Source of the DNA: Deltaproteobacteria bacterium
GTDB taxonomy: Bacteria > Desulfobacterota > GWC2-55-46 > DRQE01
Assembly: GCA_030636245.1 (NCBI GenBank)
Contig: DAOVXI010000062.1
Location: forward strand, 1 to 8,547
Direction of reading: 5' to 3'
DNA: 8,547 nucleotides
Positions 6,456 through 8,547 of the stretch are shown one piece after another. The translations under genes and the position numbers were made by a program. Position 1 is the first letter of the stretch. Every line of letters starts with the position of its first letter. The notes beneath the pieces were generated by a model. The model had not been told where the DNA came from. It searched no databases and saw only the letters and a list, made by a program, of their open reading frames with translations.

Positions 6456-7229
6456 ATGAAGAAGCTTGGAGTAATAATTTTAATTGTTTTTGCCGTAGCA
6501 TTGGTGGCTTTTTTCTGGAATAAGTCTAAATCTCCGGAGGTTACAGGGGATGTTAAGCCTTTAGAGTATGTCAGTAAGAAGGAGTTCGATCAAGAGGTCG
6601 CAAGACTTGAGCAAAAGAGAGAGGCCGAGGGGCGTCTGGATTGGCGGGAAGCATTTCAGCTTGGAGTTGTATACTTGCATAATGGAGAGCTCAAAAAGTC
6701 AATAGAGATACTTGAGGAAGCCAGAAGGTATAAAATGAACTCCCACAATCTGCTGGAGAGTCTTGGTATGGCGTATCATAGGGATGGCCGGACGGGCAAG
6801 GCTTTAGAGCTTGGGGATATGGCATTAAAGTTGCGCCCCGATAACGAGCACCTGAAGGGTATCGTTAGCGCTGTTACAATGAAAGAAGCCCTGAAGTATC
6901 GTAAAGAGTCGCTGGAGTATAAAATAGAAAATGAACCTGTGATCAGCAATGCGATAAAATTTGAACTCGCGAGTATATATATGGGGCTCAATGAGACAGA
7001 CAATGCTGAGAAAATTCTTATTGAGCTTGTATCAAAAGAAGACGCTACACATAGTGCCTTTGATATGTTGGCGCATCTAAAGGCGATGAAGGGTGAGTTT
7101 GATGAAGCTATAAAGCTGGAGGAGCAAGCTATCGCTCTTTCTCCCGAGACCGAGGATTATAAGCTCAGGTTAAATGAGATGAAAAAGTTAAGTGCCGTGA
7201 AAGAGAAAAATGATTATCACAATGACTGA
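6456..7229 (+). CDS. Membrane-anchored TPR protein (second copy)
   Basis: The 257-aa product starts MKK and has one membrane segment (about 4-21) that looks like an uncleaved anchor. A charged linker follows, then TPR-like helical repeats at about 63-96, 97-130, 165-198 and 199-232, the last two pairs being separated by a degenerate stretch (131-164). The repeats show the usual pattern (G.AY, G....A, L.P/S.P at the repeat ends). AAGGAG at 6445-6450 fixes the start. It probably faces the periplasm and acts as a protein scaffold. Its place ahead of a lipoprotein and a ResB-like cytochrome c biogenesis protein suggests a role in cytochrome maturation or assembly, comparable in architecture to the TPR part of CcmH/NrfG-type factors, but I see no CcmH-specific motif such as a thiol pair (there is no cysteine at all). 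Confidence 0.85.
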   Translation: MKKLGVIILIVFAVALVAFFWNKSKSPEVTGDVKPLEYVSKKEFDQEVARLEQKREAEGRLDWREAFQLGVVYLHNGELKKSIEILEEARRYKMNSHNLLESLGMAYHRDGRTGKALELGDMALKLRPDNEHLKGIVSAVTMKEALKYRKESLEYKIENEPVISNAIKFELASIYMGLNETDNAEKILIELVSKEDATHSAFDMLAHLKAMKGEFDEAIKLEEQAIALSPETEDYKLRLNEMKKLSAVKEKNDYHND

Positions 7230-7280
7230 GTATAAAGGCGGTTGTTTCTTATTGCTATTGTTATCGGAGGAAGTATCTTG

Positions 7281-7892
7281 ATGTTTGCAAGGTCAACCGG
7301 GGTTGTCACCCTCTTTGCCGTCATCTTATCTGTTATCTTGCTTGGTTGTTCAAGTGATGTTAAGAAAGAGGACGAGCTTAAAAGGCTTATCGGTGTCTAT
7401 GCCGACGCACTCGAAGTTGCCTACAGAGACGGTGAGTTTGAGAGACTGGACGAGTGTGCCGGTAACGATGTGTTCCAGAGCGCAGGGAATACGTATCAGT
7501 CGTATTTGAATGGTTTTGGTGTATACCTGGATTCAAAGCTTATTGGTATTACATTCGAAAGTGTATCGCCGGGGAGTGACGAGGACGATGATAAGGTAAA
7601 AGCTGTTTGGAACGAAGATGAAAAGGAATGGAAAGAGATCCTGATATATAGGTACTCTGTTGTCGTTACAAAGGAGCGGTGGAATTATAAGTGGATCTTA
7701 GTTGACACAAACGAGATCGCTTCACCGCTGATGGAGGTAGAGTACACCATGAACTATAACATAGATAATGAAGGTGGTAAGCTAAAGGTCGTAAAGGCCG
7801 TGATAGTCAAAGAAGATATTTTGAAGAGTGAAGGCGATATGGAGAAGTGGCGCAAGTTGAAGGGTGAAGGTGGCGTCGAATTCACGCATTAA
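7281..7892 (+). CDS. Uncharacterised lipoprotein, possibly NTF2-like
   Basis: With the ATG at 7281 the product is 203 aa and has a lipoprotein signal: one arginine, a hydrophobic core and the lipobox LLGC, with the lipidated cysteine at residue 23 followed by SSD. Two starts upstream or adjacent (TTG at 7242 and 7278) are in frame, but GGAGG at 7266-7270 best serves 7278-7281. The mature part has a helix of the type LIGVYADALEVAYRDGEF (34-53), a mixed alpha/beta region and KERWNY (131-136). This pattern recalls NTF2-like or IMS-type domains, a weak call. The Asp/Glu-rich segment 99-116 is probably a loop. The gene lies 51 bases after the TPR gene and 63 before the ResB-like gene, probably in one operon. 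No function can be assigned. Confidence 0.8.
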   Translation: MFARSTGVVTLFAVILSVILLGCSSDVKKEDELKRLIGVYADALEVAYRDGEFERLDECAGNDVFQSAGNTYQSYLNGFGVYLDSKLIGITFESVSPGSDEDDDKVKAVWNEDEKEWKEILIYRYSVVVTKERWNYKWILVDTNEIASPLMEVEYTMNYNIDNEGGKLKVVKAVIVKEDILKSEGDMEKWRKLKGEGGVEFTH

Positions 7893-7926
7893 TATTTTTG
7901 TGTGTCATTGATAGTGTGCTGTTGTC

Positions 7927-7951
7927 ACTTCATTATATGCCGATATGAAGT
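7927..7951 (+). promoter_or_regulatory. Possible translation-control hairpin before the ResB-like gene
   Basis: ACTTCAT at 7927-7933 and ATGAAGT at 7945-7951 are exact reverse complements with an 11-nt loop. The right arm contains GAAG (7947-7950), the only Shine-Dalgarno-like sequence before the ATG at 7956. The stem would therefore hide the ribosome binding site. It is AT-rich and may be weak, and no T run follows, so it is not a terminator. Confidence 0.3.
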
Positions 7952-7955
7952 ACTT

Positions 7956-8547
7956 ATGAATAAAATATTTTACACATTGACAACCAGATGGTTTGCCATA
8001 CTATTACTTATTCTTTCTGTGTTTATTATGGCGGCATGGAAGTTATCCGGCTACTACAGTAATTACTTTCTTATTCTCCCGGCAGTGTTGTTCTTAAGTA
8101 TATTGTTTTGCTCTTTCAGGCGGTACCTGAATAGATCTGGAACTTCTAACTCTTCACTTTATTCCTCGTTAACTTTTCATTTAGGCATGCTTCTTGTTAT
8201 AGCTGCTACATCGTTATCTCCGCTTCTTTTATTTCACTCAGTAATATTTCTACCCGCCGGTTTTCCGGTAAGTCTGATCGGTCAGGATTTTGTTAGTGTA
8301 ACTACAGCACCGGTTTCTGGATACATACCTCAGTTTGTTATGACTTTGAATGATGTAGAGATAGAGTACGAAGATAATTTTTTCCCTGTTGGTTACAATG
8401 CTAATTTGACTATTTTTAATGTTGCCGGTGCATCGGAAGAAAAACATACGTTAGATGTCGGGATAAATAGCCCAGGTAAGATTGATGGGTATACGATACT
8501 CTTAAGTAACGGGCAATTCGCTCCCAGATTTATTCTGACAGATAATA
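7956..8547 (+). CDS. ResB-like cytochrome c biogenesis membrane protein (partial, cut by window end)
   Basis: An open frame from the ATG at 7956 runs off the right edge, giving the first 197 residues. It has three predicted membrane helices (about 12-30, 37-54, 74-100), an FRRYLN basic turn after the second, and FHLGMLLVIAA in the third. The arrangement of two helices, an RR loop and a helix with an H-L-G-hydrophobic motif is that of the N-terminal part of ResB/Ccs1 proteins of cytochrome c maturation system II. A soluble beta-rich domain follows from about residue 101 and is expected to be periplasmic. ResB works with CcsA/ResC to move heme across the membrane and attach it to CxxCH motifs. 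No ccsA is visible in the window. Its position near two hexaheme cytochromes supports the assignment. The start is preceded only by a weak GAAG. Confidence 0.6.
   Translation, partial: MNKIFYTLTTRWFAILLLILSVFIMAAWKLSGYYSNYFLILPAVLFLSILFCSFRRYLNRSGTSNSSLYSSLTFHLGMLLVIAATSLSPLLLFHSVIFLPAGFPVSLIGQDFVSVTTAPVSGYIPQFVMTLNDVEIEYEDNFFPVGYNANLTIFNVAGASEEKHTLDVGINSPGKIDGYTILLSNGQFAPRFILTDN

Noticed and set aside
7242..7280. Upstream TTG start for the lipoprotein gene
   Set aside because: It would add 13 residues ahead of a complete lipoprotein signal, and it has no ribosome binding site, while GGAGG at 7266-7270 serves the start near 7281.

Overview
The window is about 8.5 kb of bacterial DNA with every supported gene on the + strand. 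It looks like part of an extracellular electron transfer locus of a Gram-negative, metal-reducing type of anaerobe. The base composition is moderate to slightly AT-rich and the promoters look sigma70-like. The general style fits Geobacter-like Desulfobacterota, Nitrospirota or a related lineage, but the sequence alone does not fix the phylum.

Layout. (1) Positions 1-404 hold a probable promoter and a long leader that can fold into a roughly 75-nt arm. They precede a 445-aa secreted hexaheme c-type cytochrome (405-1742) with a strong ribosome binding site and a strong intrinsic terminator. Its motif order matches the Geobacter nanowire cytochrome OmcS, as recalled from memory: CxxCHTMH near the mature N-terminus, then CxxCH, CxxCHDPHG, CxxCHxxxH, RHP, CxxCHxAHA and a CxxCH at the extreme C-terminus. 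(2) A secreted six-bladed NHL-type beta-propeller protein (1959-3137) has its own promoter, which is spanned by a perfect 9-bp inverted repeat. (3) A tightly packed three-gene unit follows: a membrane-anchored TPR protein (3471-4136), a second secreted NHL propeller (4133-5035, 4-bp overlap) and a second OmcS-like hexaheme cytochrome (5066-6301, GTG start). (4) A second probable operon has a good promoter at 6389-6417. It encodes another membrane-anchored TPR protein (6456-7229), a lipoprotein with a possible NTF2-like domain (7281-7892), and the start of a ResB-like cytochrome c biogenesis membrane protein cut off by the window end (7956-8547).

How the parts may work together (inference). 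The two cytochromes would be exported by Sec and loaded with six hemes each in the periplasm, with the ResB-like protein plausibly helping. The TPR and NHL proteins have the architecture of scaffolds for folding, trafficking or assembly. Both cytochromes keep the second histidine of CHTMH. In OmcS filaments this residue (His16 of the mature protein) ligates a heme of the neighbouring subunit, so both may polymerise. The first gene is built for high output (strong RBS, own terminator, structured leader). The second is the last gene of a coupled unit with a weaker start, which would suit a major filament subunit plus a minor or conditional one. No mobile elements, CRISPR arrays, tRNAs or rRNAs were seen.
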